From Streptomyces profundus (lineage in GTDB: Bacteria > Actinomycetota > Actinomycetes > Streptomycetales > Streptomycetaceae), in NCBI RefSeq assembly GCF_020740535.1, contig NZ_CP082362.1:4090501-4154500 (forward strand): a stretch of 64,000 nucleotides of DNA, written 5' to 3'. The stretch's first letter is position 1. Each line of letters starts with the position of its first letter. A program made the position numbers and the translations under genes. The notes below the pieces were generated by a model. The model did not search any database. It saw nothing but the letters and a program-made list of their open reading frames with translations, and had not been told where the DNA came from. Shown in pieces: positions 17,795 through 25,270 of the stretch.

Positions 17795-17971
17795 GTGCCC
17801 AAGCAGTTGTTCAAGTGTGGCCACAGGACCAAGAGGGGAACGGCGTGCCGGAAGGCGTGCATGACGGGCACATCCCGATGCGAGGTGCATCAGGGCTCGT
17901 TGACGTCGTACGCCGTCACTCAACGCAAGAAGCGTGAGGCGAAGAAGACCGGCAAGAGCCGTAAGAAGTGA
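17795..17971 (+). CDS. Small Cys/His-rich basic protein near the right end of element B
   Basis: A 58-aa protein with C8, H10, C18, C22, C29 and H32, able to bind one or two metals, followed by a strongly basic tail of Lys and Arg. This suggests nucleic-acid binding. GTG 17795 follows an ideal AGGAGGAA at 17783-17790, so the gene is probably real although short. It lies only 20 bp before the possible arm site, so a part in integration or excision is conceivable. Family not recognised. Confidence 0.65.
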   Translation: MPKQLFKCGHRTKRGTACRKACMTGTSRCEVHQGSLTSYAVTQRKKREAKKTGKSRKK

Positions 17972-17991
17972 CCCGAGAGGGCGCCGTTCCC

Positions 17992-18016
17992 TGACATCCA
18001 TCGCTGACATCAACGG
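17992..18016. repeat. Possible integrase arm-type site, right end of element B
   Basis: Matches 5539-5563 at 23 of 25 positions, again with two TGACATC motifs. It lies 81 bp left of attachment copy 2, inside element B. Confidence 0.6.
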
Positions 18017-18097
18017 GCCCGGACGAGGGCGGATCGGCGGGGACCGTGGCGTACGGACAGGCACGGCGTCCGCCCGTTGGGCGGGGCGTCCGCGCGA

Positions 18098-18142
18098 ACT
18101 CCTAAAGCGGGTGTCGCAGGTTCGAATCCTGCCGGGGGCACC
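18098..18142 (+). other. Attachment site copy 2: junction of elements B and C
   Basis: Identical over 45 bp to copies 1 and 3 (3' half of tRNA-Arg CCT). The flank to its left (GGGGCGTCCGCGCGA) differs from those of copies 1 and 3, as expected if this flank belongs to element B. No 5' tRNA half is present. Confidence 0.93.
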
Positions 18143-18148
18143 GCTCGT

Positions 18149-18170
18149 CAGGTCGCTGACCTGGGGGTTT
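18149..18170 (+). terminator. Short hairpin after attachment copy 2
   Basis: CAGGTC-GCT-GACCTG followed by GGGGGTTTT. A weak intrinsic-terminator shape in the same place relative to the core as the hairpins after copies 1 and 3. Confidence 0.5.
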
Positions 18171-18232
18171 TCGCCCAGCGAAGCACTCTATTCGGCCTCG
18201 GACTCCCCGTCCGGGGCCGTTTGCGTGCGCGG

Positions 18233-18248
18233 TGCGTGAGCGGACGGG
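18233..18248. repeat. 16-bp repeat, right copy, beside attachment copy 2
   Basis: TGCGTGAGCGGACGGG, identical to 5330-5345. The two copies flank element B on the outside, so removing B would leave one attachment core with this sequence on both sides. Confidence 0.5.
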
Positions 18249-18423
18249 GAGTTGATCTGCCGAATATCGCCCGACGGATCAGCATCACCTGGTACGGGCT
18301 CCCCCGCGTTGTCGGGGTCGGGCTCCTCTTCTCCCGTGGCGCGGGCGCGCGGTACGGGCTGGGCCGCTGCCTCGGCGATCGCCAGGTCCGCTTCGGGGAG
18401 CAGACTCGTGTGCGTATCGGCCG

Positions 18424-18782
18424 GTGTGGTTGCTCGCCTTCTACGACCAAGCGGAGTTGGACTCCCTGGCCCTCCGCGCGCACCTGGCGTTCGGCGACTA
18501 CCCGGTCGCCGAGTAACACGCACACTGCTGCCTGTCGGCCATCCGGCCGCACATGGTCCGCTCCCGGGCCATCGCCACAATCTGGCTCGCCAATGCCCAA
18601 CTCGCCCAGGGCGACTCCGACGCCGCCACGGCGACCGCAATGAATGTTTCCTGCGACGCAGCCACCCGACACGCCCGAGTGTCGCGGACGCTCAAGGAGT
18701 TCAGCTCCGGGCCACGGCGCCCGGCAGCACCACCACCCAAACCTGGACCGAGCAGGCCGCCACCTGGAGAGTGGCCGCATGA
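18424..18782 (+). pseudogene. Remnant of an XRE-TPR type regulator (C-terminal part only)
   Basis: Translation gives a TPR-like segment (LLAFYDQAELDSLALRAHLA), an in-frame TAA at about 18514, continuation (IRPHMVRSRAIATIWLANAQ), then a frame change near 18710-18720 before the ending TWTEQAATWRVAA. The N-terminal helix-turn-helix is missing. The end overlaps the next gene's ATG (ATGA), so an old operon can still be read. This is decay at the left edge of element C. Confidence 0.7.
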
Positions 18783-19272
18783 CCACGGCACCCGCCATCG
18801 AACTGCGCACCTTCACCACTCTCGACCTCGTCTGCGGGGACCTCCTCGACGTGTACGCCGAGGTGCACGCCCCCCTGCTCCAGCTGCCGAACTAAGCGGT
18901 CACGTCGTTCGGCGAACGCCTCGACCGGCACGGCATCGAGCCCGGCTTCACGGTCGTCCTCGCCTACGCGGACGGCCAACCAGTCGGCTACGCCTACGGC
19001 AGCACCAGCGAACACCTTGACCGCTACTGGCAGCGCACCGCCCAACGCCGCCGGCGAAGTACACCGAACACCCGGTCGTGGCCCTGAAGGAGATCGGCGT
19101 CAGCCCGTCCTGGCGCAAGACCGGCACCGCCCATCGCGTCCACGACACCCTCCTCACCACCCACCACGAGCCGTTCGTCAGGCTCATGGTCAACCGGGCA
19201 GTTGGCGACGGGAAGGTCCACCAGCTCTGTCGGTCGCGGGGCTACGAGGACATCGGCCAGAGCCAACCGTAA
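18779..19272 (+). pseudogene. Broken GNAT-family N-acetyltransferase
   Basis: Starts MTTAPAIELRTFTTLDL at the ATGA overlap. It meets an in-frame TAA at 18893-18895 after LLQLPN, resumes with FGERLDRHGIEPGFTVVLAY and YAYGSTSEHLDRYW, then shifts frame near 19050. The last part (LKEIGVSPSWRKTGTAHRVH, ending GYEDIGQSQP) is the GNAT acetyl-CoA-binding end. One stop plus one frameshift make it non-functional. Confidence 0.75.
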
Positions 19273-19362
19273 CTGGCCTCGCCGCTGCTCACGGTGATGA
19301 TCCGCGCCGTCGGCTGATCTCATGGGCAGATCGCGGTAACCTTGATTCTTTCGTGGCGAGTA

Positions 19363-19896
19363 CTACCACTCCGCGTAGCGCAGGAACTGCCAGCCCAGTA
19401 CGGCCAGGGCAAGGGTCTGGGCGAGGGAGGCGATCAGGAGTAGGGGCGGGGTAGCGGGGGAGCACCAGAATGTGGTCACACAGGTCATGGGTAAGGCCAA
19501 GTAGGTGAACAGGTCCACCGCAGCCTGTAGCCGCTTGCGCAGGGTGCGCCTTTCATCGCCGCGGTGGTAGGTCTCCCAGCCGAACACCGCGCCGCTGGCA
19601 CCGCTCAGCTCGGCCAACCGTGGTCCCAGCTGATCGCGGATGTAGCACCCGACCGCGGAGATCTTCTCGTCGTTGACCAAGTAGGTCCAGCCGAGTACCA
19701 GGCAGATCACCGGGATGACGAGCAGCAGTTGTACCTGCTTGGTCTGGACGGCGATCGCCAGGACCGCGGTGGACGCGGCGAGTGTGAAGTAGAGCAGATT
19801 GTCGCGGAACCCGATCCGGGTCTTCTGTTCCTCCTTGATGCGGTCGTACTCGGCCAGCAACAGTCTGCTCTCAGTGACGTCTTCCGCGGCGGCCAT
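19363..19896 (-). CDS. Small integral membrane protein of the nucleosidase cluster
   Basis: A 177-aa protein with a charged N-terminal helix (ESRLLLAEYDRIKEEQK) and four predicted membrane segments: about 32-48, 52-69, 125-143 and 147-168. A soluble loop lies between the second and third. No catalytic motif is seen. ATG 19896 has GAGGAG upstream; the open frame beyond lacks support. It is 86 bp downstream of the 662-aa gene, separated by a hairpin that may lower its expression. Role unknown; a membrane effector or its regulator is possible. Confidence 0.7.
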   Translation of the reverse strand: MAAAEDVTESRLLLAEYDRIKEEQKTRIGFRDNLLYFTLAASTAVLAIAVQTKQVQLLLVIPVICLVLGWTYLVNDEKISAVGCYIRDQLGPRLAELSGASGAVFGWETYHRGDERRTLRKRLQAAVDLFTYLALPMTCVTTFWCSPATPPLLLIASLAQTLALAVLGWQFLRYAEW

Positions 19897-19935
19897 GGAC
19901 GGCTCCTCAGCTCGACTCCGGCGGGACTGGTGAGC

Positions 19936-19975
19936 GGGTGGGCAAGGGGCGGGTGCTCCGGTCCCTTGCCCACCC
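19936..19975 (-). terminator. Hairpin between the two membrane-protein genes
   Basis: GGGTGGGCAAGGG and CCCTTGCCCACCC form a perfect 13-bp stem with a 14-nt loop. Without a clear T-run it may be a partial terminator or attenuator. Confidence 0.6.
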
Positions 19976-19982
19976 CGGGGGC

Positions 19983-21971
19983 TCAGTCGGCAGTGCGGAA
20001 GGATGGCAGGTTCTTGGGGTTGTTTCTCTCGATCCAACCCTTTCCGTCAGCAGCGATTCCTTCCAGGAGGCGGAAGGCGTGGATGAAACCACTCGCGTTG
20101 AGGCTGATGTCGGCGAGTTCCTGGGCGCTTTCGTCCGGCGCCAGTTGATGGGTGTCGGCGTCTTTGACGCGGATGCTCCTGGCCGGCCCGTTAGTCAGGA
20201 TGAGTTCCAGGTCGTAGCCGACACGGGAACTCTCTGTGACCTGCACTGAGGACAGTGCGTCGAAACGGTAGTTGCTTCGCTGTTGCTCGTTCCCGCGCTT
20301 CGCGTCGGTGAAATTCAACTCCGTGCTGATCTCCCGAACACCGTCCTGCGTGACCAAGAAAAGGCGGAAGCTGTAGCGCGAGTATCGCCAGGGACCGCCC
20401 TTTACCCGCCCTCGTTTGTAGGGGCGCGCGGGTGTCATCAGGATGGTGTGGGTGATCAGATCGTGCCACGTGAGCTGGTAGTGGCGGAGCGCTTCGTCGA
20501 CGAATAGCGTCTTGTCGCAGGTGAGCCAGGTCTCCATTTGCAGCTCACTGGGCCGCATGGCGTCCAGGAACGACCTCCACTTCTGATAGGCGATTTGCCG
20601 CGCGGTCAGCTGCTCCTTATACTCCTGGGTTTCCCTGGCCATCCGGTGTTCTTCGCCCTGGGCCAGCAGCCACGAGGCAACGGCCGCACGTCCGGACAGG
20701 ACCGCTCCGACCAAGGCCAGGAAGGCCAGCGGCATTTGCGACGAGCCGGCACCCGAGGCCGCTGTTCCGAGAAGCGCCAGAGTCGCGCCGCCGAGAGTGA
20801 CGAGGGCGACCACGCACAGCGCCTTCGCCACCAACGGGGTCTGGTTCTGATAGTGGTCGTCGAACAAAGTGCCCTTGTTGTGGCGGTCGCGAGCATCCTC
20901 GGCGAGATAGCGGATCAGCCAGTTGACCCGGTCCACGCTGATCCGGCTCTCACGGTAGAGAAGAGCGATCTCAGTGGCGAGGTCGTTGCGCATGTGGATG
21001 GTGTGATCACGCCATTCTTGAGCCGTAAATCCGTGCGGCGTGTGAACGCTGAAGTAGTGGTCGAACGAATGGCGGACCCTATGGGTGAACCCGCCACCGG
21101 TGGAGGCAGCATCTTGCATTTGTGGGGTGTGGGGCTCCCGGAGCCTGGCCTTCCGTTGTTGTTCCTGATGCCACCACTGGGGGCCGAATTGAGCAGCGGT
21201 TAGCCCTGCGGCGATGCCCACCAATAACTCGATGAACGCCGCGGACGGATCCGCGGCCAGCGCCAAGGCCCAGAGGAACGCGGTGGCGATGACGAACGCG
21301 CTGGCCCGAAGGGGAAGGGATGCTTGGTCGGCAGTAGCGGTGCCCGGGCGAGGCGGCATGGCCCGCGGCCCGATGGGCTCGGGTTCGAAATACGCCCAGA
21401 CCCGGTTGACTCGGTCATTCTCGAAGCGAGCTGCCTCGGCCCGTTCGCGGTTCTCGGCCCACAGGCTGTCCTTCAGCCCTCCGGTGAGGACGAGGTCGAG
21501 GTGGTGGACGATCGCGTCACGTCGGCGAGGCGACAGGGCCTGCAACCGCTCCGATACGCGCCCCGTTTCGCCGACCGCGGTGCCGAGCATCGCCAGCAGT
21601 TCGAAAGCCACCTGCAGAGCGTCTTTCCACCCTCCTTCGGCGTAGGTCCGTACGAGCCCGGAGGCATGGTGCAGACGCTGGACCTCCTCGGTGCTGAGGT
21701 CGTGGTAGGCACGAGCGCTGAGCATGGCGAGCACCCAGTGGAAACGCACCTCGGCGTTGTCGTATCCGTGTGCGATCGCGTCGCTGATCATGTCGCGAGC
21801 ACGGCTGGAGACGCCATCCTCCAGAAACCGCACGCCGACCTTGTATTTTTCCTGGGGCGACGCGTCTGGATGGACGAAGTAGACGTTGGAGTTGTGTACG
21901 GTCTCGGCCTGGATTCCGACGGTGGAGTCGTAAGCGGCCGAAATGTGCGGGACACCGCTGCCGTCATTCAT
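19983..21971 (-). CDS. Large membrane protein with an N-terminal RHIM-like motif
   Basis: A 662-aa protein, family not recognised. Residues 13-32 carry a short beta motif with core STVGIQAETVHNSNVY that closely matches residues 274-293 of the upstream nucleosidase. A helical region follows (40-200). Two membrane pairs lie at about 222-240/243-263 and 381-402/412-438. The C-terminal 130 residues look beta-rich. The ATG overlaps the nucleosidase stop (ATGA), so the two proteins are made together. The shared motif suggests they co-assemble. It could be a membrane-disrupting effector or a sensor. Confidence 0.75.
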   Translation of the reverse strand: MNDGSGVPHISAAYDSTVGIQAETVHNSNVYFVHPDASPQEKYKVGVRFLEDGVSSRARDMISDAIAHGYDNAEVRFHWVLAMLSARAYHDLSTEEVQRLHHASGLVRTYAEGGWKDALQVAFELLAMLGTAVGETGRVSERLQALSPRRRDAIVHHLDLVLTGGLKDSLWAENRERAEAARFENDRVNRVWAYFEPEPIGPRAMPPRPGTATADQASLPLRASAFVIATAFLWALALAADPSAAFIELLVGIAAGLTAAQFGPQWWHQEQQRKARLREPHTPQMQDAASTGGGFTHRVRHSFDHYFSVHTPHGFTAQEWRDHTIHMRNDLATEIALLYRESRISVDRVNWLIRYLAEDARDRHNKGTLFDDHYQNQTPLVAKALCVVALVTLGGATLALLGTAASGAGSSQMPLAFLALVGAVLSGRAAVASWLLAQGEEHRMARETQEYKEQLTARQIAYQKWRSFLDAMRPSELQMETWLTCDKTLFVDEALRHYQLTWHDLITHTILMTPARPYKRGRVKGGPWRYSRYSFRLFLVTQDGVREISTELNFTDAKRGNEQQRSNYRFDALSSVQVTESSRVGYDLELILTNGPARSIRVKDADTHQLAPDESAQELADISLNASGFIHAFRLLEGIAADGKGWIERNNPKNLPSFRTAD

Positions 21972-23131
21972 GACAAGTTGCCTGCCGCAACTACCATGGG
22001 TGCCAGCCTGGCCGTCAGCTCGGGAGAATCCGCGATCAGGCCGCGTAACCTCTTGAGCGCCATGGTCGTCGTCTTGGATGCCTCGGCGGTGTTCTCGCTT
22101 GCCGCCTGCCGGGCGGAGCGAAGCTCGACCAGTGCCTCCTGGTAGGTGTCGCCGTCAAGCGATCCGTCAAGGTGGTGACGTGCCATGTGCTCACGGAAAC
22201 TATCCAGGTCTGCGATCAGGTCAGTTGGACCGGTGGCCTTCGGGGCCGCATTCATGAAGACGCTGCTCTCCTTGACCGAACCGGCCATGATCCCAATCGT
22301 GCTGTTATGGGCGGTGTTGCTGACGTGCTCCTGGGTTCCGCCGCCCGTCTGGGGCTGTTCCGCCTCGGACATTGCGATCTGCTCCTGTTCTGCCACCAGT
22401 TCCACCGCCAGCCGAGTGGCGAATGCCGCCGCGTTCGCCGCAGCCTGTGGTTGCCAGTTACGGTCGTTCGCGCTGCTCTTCGTGCCGTCCGCTCGGTCGC
22501 TGATTCCCCGGATGATGGCCACGGGTGCTCCGTTGAGATGACCGGCCTGTGCTATGCCGGCGGCCTCCATCTCGATCGCGAGCGCGTCGTTGTAGTGCTG
22601 CCGAATCCACCGAGCTTCGGCCGAGATCCTCGAGTTCTGTACGACCTCGCCCGCGGCGATGGCGCCGAAGCGCACCTGCGGCACGTGCTCACGGCCAGGC
22701 ATGTCGTCGGCCCAGTCGTCCACGCGAGCCAGATGCGAGCCGAGTTGACTGATACCGTGCGCCGTCTCCCATACCCGGGGACGGGCCTTGAGGCCGTCGT
22801 CCTCGCTGGTCCCGCCGTGGTAGGCGTACACATGGCTGGCCATCACCACGTCGCCCAGCCTGGCGGTGCCCCACAGCGCGCCGGCGACTCCGACGAACAA
22901 CAAGGCCACCGGCGAGAACTCCTGTATCGCCCGCTCGGCGATCACTGCGGCAGACTGATTCCCCTTGTTCGTCAGACCGAGCACGATGCGACACGAAGTG
23001 CCCTGCACGGTTCCCACCTCGAACCGGGTACCACGCTTATGGCGGTGGACCTGTGGACGGGATAGTTTCTGGCGCATGGCCTGGTATTCGAGATTGAGAG
23101 CAGTGAGAATCACCACCGGGTTTTTCGGCAT
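21968..23131 (-). CDS. MTA/SAH nucleosidase-like (PNP superfamily) protein with C-terminal extension
   Basis: A 387-aa protein. Residues 1-245 form a nucleoside phosphorylase/nucleosidase domain like MTAN, with the expected catalytic residues E15, M188-E189 and D212 (in GISDRAD). It should split an N-glycosidic bond of a purine nucleoside or nucleotide. Residues 274-293 carry a motif (STIGIMAGSVKESSVF) shared with the next protein. Residues 300-387 are helical. Housekeeping MTAN is about 230 aa, so the extension is a departure. PNP-domain proteins in immune systems can degrade ATP. ATG directly follows the upstream TAG. Confidence 0.85.
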   Translation of the reverse strand: MPKNPVVILTALNLEYQAMRQKLSRPQVHRHKRGTRFEVGTVQGTSCRIVLGLTNKGNQSAAVIAERAIQEFSPVALLFVGVAGALWGTARLGDVVMASHVYAYHGGTSEDDGLKARPRVWETAHGISQLGSHLARVDDWADDMPGREHVPQVRFGAIAAGEVVQNSRISAEARWIRQHYNDALAIEMEAAGIAQAGHLNGAPVAIIRGISDRADGTKSSANDRNWQPQAAANAAAFATRLAVELVAEQEQIAMSEAEQPQTGGGTQEHVSNTAHNSTIGIMAGSVKESSVFMNAAPKATGPTDLIADLDSFREHMARHHLDGSLDGDTYQEALVELRSARQAASENTAEASKTTTMALKRLRGLIADSPELTARLAPMVVAAGNLS

Positions 23132-23875
23132 CTATTTCCCTTTCTCTCTCATGTCCTTTTCCGTTCCGGGCGGCGCGGGTCGTATCAATGGCGGGAACAA
23201 CGTCGTCGTTGGCCCGGCGCGGTACAGCCGTGCGGGCCGCCCTCCCGTGGCCCTGCGTTCCGATCCGGCGGGGACGATGAATCCTTTGATGGCCTGGATC
23301 TTGCGGTAGAAATTGCGGGTGTCGAGTTCGGTTCCCCAGACTGCTTCGTAGACCTGCTGCAACTCGGCTATGGTGAAAACGTCGGTGCAGAAGGCCGTGG
23401 CCAGTGCCGAGAATTCGAGCTTGGTGCGCGCGCGTTCGACTCCGTCCTTCACGATTTGGTGATGATCGAAGGCCAGTTCCCTCGCGCCGGATAGGACGGA
23501 TTCCGCAGGTGCCCACGCGGCGTCCCTGGCGTCCGTTCCCGCCACCGGTTCGGGCAGCTCCGGTGCGATCGCCAAATGGGCCACGGAAACAACGCGGCCC
23601 CTTGGGTCGCGGCCCGCGTCGCCATAGGTGGTGAGTTGCTCAAGATGCACCTCCCCGGCGGCGAGGGAGGTTTCCTCGCGCAACTCGCGGTAGGCGGCGT
23701 CCTGGATCTCCTCACCGGTGTGATTGAGGAATCCGCCGGGCAGGGCCAGCATGCCCTGAAAAGGATCTTCGTTCCGCTCCACAAGGAGTACACACAGCTC
23801 CCTTTCGCGCAGCGTCAGGATCACCAGATCGACCGTCAGTAGCACCGGTGTGGGGACCCATGCGTCAGCTTGCAT
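23132..23875 (-). CDS. Nudix-domain transcriptional regulator, NrtR-like
   Basis: A 247-aa protein with a Nudix fold (residues about 15-145) and a C-terminal winged helix (160-235, including FTIAELQQVYEAVWGTELDTRNFYRKI). The Nudix box is GGFLNHTGEEIQDAAYRELREETS, close to the consensus GX5EX7REUXEE. NrtR-type regulators bind ADP-ribose-like NAD metabolites and repress NAD genes. Here no NAD genes adjoin; it heads the nucleosidase cluster with no gap, so it probably controls or participates in that system. ATG 23875 has only a weak ribosome site and may be leaderless. Confidence 0.82.
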   Translation of the reverse strand: MQADAWVPTPVLLTVDLVILTLRERELCVLLVERNEDPFQGMLALPGGFLNHTGEEIQDAAYRELREETSLAAGEVHLEQLTTYGDAGRDPRGRVVSVAHLAIAPELPEPVAGTDARDAAWAPAESVLSGARELAFDHHQIVKDGVERARTKLEFSALATAFCTDVFTIAELQQVYEAVWGTELDTRNFYRKIQAIKGFIVPAGSERRATGGRPARLYRAGPTTTLFPPLIRPAPPGTEKDMREKGK

Positions 23876-24057
23876 GAGGCGAACCGTACTTCGGTTCCTG
23901 TCGCTCTGACAAGAAGTGCAGGTGGGTGGTCTCTGGTGCTCTGGCGTTGCGTGCGGCCAGCGTTTCTGGGAGGACGCTATGTGGCCTTGTGGCCGTTTCG
24001 CCCTTTCGGGGTCGTGCTCTGATCCCTGCTCCTTCCAGGTAGCCGGAGGCTTCCGCA

Positions 24058-24409
24058 ATGCCGTACGAGCGGTTTCCAGCCGTACCTATTGCGTCGGCAC
24101 AGGAGCCTCCGGAGCGGTGCCGCGAAATCTTCGTCGCTTCGGCCAGCGGCCGCATAGACGCTCGCGGAATCGCCGGACCTCGGCATGGGACGTGTCATGC
24201 GGCCTATGGGGGGACGGCTCGCGTCGCCGGTGGGACGGCACCCGCCGTGCGGCCACCAGGTCATCGACGCCGCTCGTCTGTTCCGATCCCCTGGTGGCCA
24301 GTCCACCGTGCCGATTCCTGATCACCGCTGGCTCACCGATTGGAGGCCCGCCGGCGGGCAGTGTATGAGCGAGATCAGCGTGCCGGACGGATCGCAGACA
24401 GTACCCTGA
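24058..24409 (+). pseudogene. Frame-disrupted gene of unknown function
   Basis: A GGAGG precedes ATG 24058 (MPYERFPAVPIAS). The frame reads sensibly to about 24260 (AAYGGTARVAGGT), after which sensible coding moves by one frame (VIDAARLFRSPGGQSTVPIP, then RWLTDWRPAGG) and ends at TGA 24407-24409. A single-base indel near 24255-24270 would explain this. I do not recognise the family. Confidence 0.45.
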
Positions 24410-24453
24410 ACGCACGGGATCGGGCCCGCGACACAGTGTCTGGGAGGTGCTTC

Positions 24454-25021
24454 ATGACGGCCGAGACGGTCGCCCCAGCGTGGATGCATGAGCAGATCAC
24501 GGCGGAGGAGTACGAGTCCTGGTCCGAGGAACAGTGCGCCGGCATCGAGATCGTGGATGGGATGGTCGTCGTGAGTCCGGGTGCGTCCAAACGACACAAT
24601 CGAGTGGCCAGGATTTTCGCGAACGCCTTGGACGCGGCTGCGGGCCCGGAGTGGAATGCCGACACGGACTTCGACGTCCGGCTTCAGGATGTTCCGCTGA
24701 CCAATCGCCGCCCGGACGTCGTTGTATACCGTGCGGACACGATTGATATCGCCCCCACGCGCTCTGAGCATGTGCTGCTGGTCGCGGAGGTGGTGCCGCC
24801 GGGCTCCGAGAGCACCGACCGGATCGTGAAGGTCGACCAAATACGCCAAGGCTGGCATTGGCTTTTACTGGCGGATCGAGCAAGCCGCGACAGGCGTTCC
24901 TCTCGTGTACACCTACGTTTTCGACCCCGCGACGAACGCTTATCGGGACGGAGACGTTTTCACCGGCGTCCTCAAGGCCGCAGCTCCCTTCCCGGTGGAA
25001 TTCGACCTCACCCGGATCTGA
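24454..25021 (+). pseudogene. Uma2-family endonuclease, frameshifted
   Basis: Uma2 proteins carry a restriction-endonuclease-like PD-(D/E)xK fold. The first frame has ITAEEYESWSEEQCAGIEIV, the RRPDVVVYRAD strand and the VLLVAEVVPPGSESTDR strand. After KVDQ at about 24838 the Uma2 sequence continues only in another frame (YAKAGIGFYWRIEQA, ending VEFDLTRI, TGA 25019-25021). One extra A in the run CCAAATACG explains it. GGGAGG precedes ATG 24454. It is a real pseudogene or a sequencing error. Confidence 0.8.
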
Positions 25022-25155
25022 CCACATGCTGATCAGCCCACGGCGGCGCGTGAGCGAACTGCCCGATACAGGGCGGCAGGAGGCGGATCGTTTGGCTCGC
25101 CGCGCGGCTCTAATCAGGGGGACAGCAGCGCCGTCCCCGGCAGGGGTTCGATCCC

Positions 25156-25200
25156 ACTCCTAAAGCGGGTGTCGCAGGTTCGAATCCTGCCGGGGGCACC
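25156..25200 (+). other. Attachment site copy 3: right boundary of the array
   Basis: Third perfect copy of the 45-bp tRNA-Arg (CCT) 3' half. Left of it the sequence CCCCGGCAGGGGTTCGATCCC resembles the flank of copy 1 (19 of 21). To its right the gene content turns to ordinary Streptomyces chromosome, so this is probably the original attB remnant. Confidence 0.93.
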
Positions 25201-25210
25201 GTGCTGAGGA

Positions 25211-25250
25211 GACGACGCCGCGCCGGTGAGTCCGGTGCGGCGTCGTCGTT
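25211..25250 (+). terminator. Hairpin after attachment copy 3, probably the original tRNA terminator
   Basis: GACGACGCCGC pairs with GCGGCGTCGTC. The stem extends by one wobble and four more pairs to 16 bp with a 5-nt loop and is followed by GTT. It begins 11 bp after the core. Confidence 0.7.
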
Positions 25251-25270
25251 GTGGCTGTGAGGGGTCCGCT

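Noticed and set aside
23132..23875. The Nudix gene as the plain Nudix hydrolase found in some AICEs
   Set aside because: It carries a clear C-terminal winged helix, so an NrtR-like regulator fits better, though hydrolase activity is not excluded.
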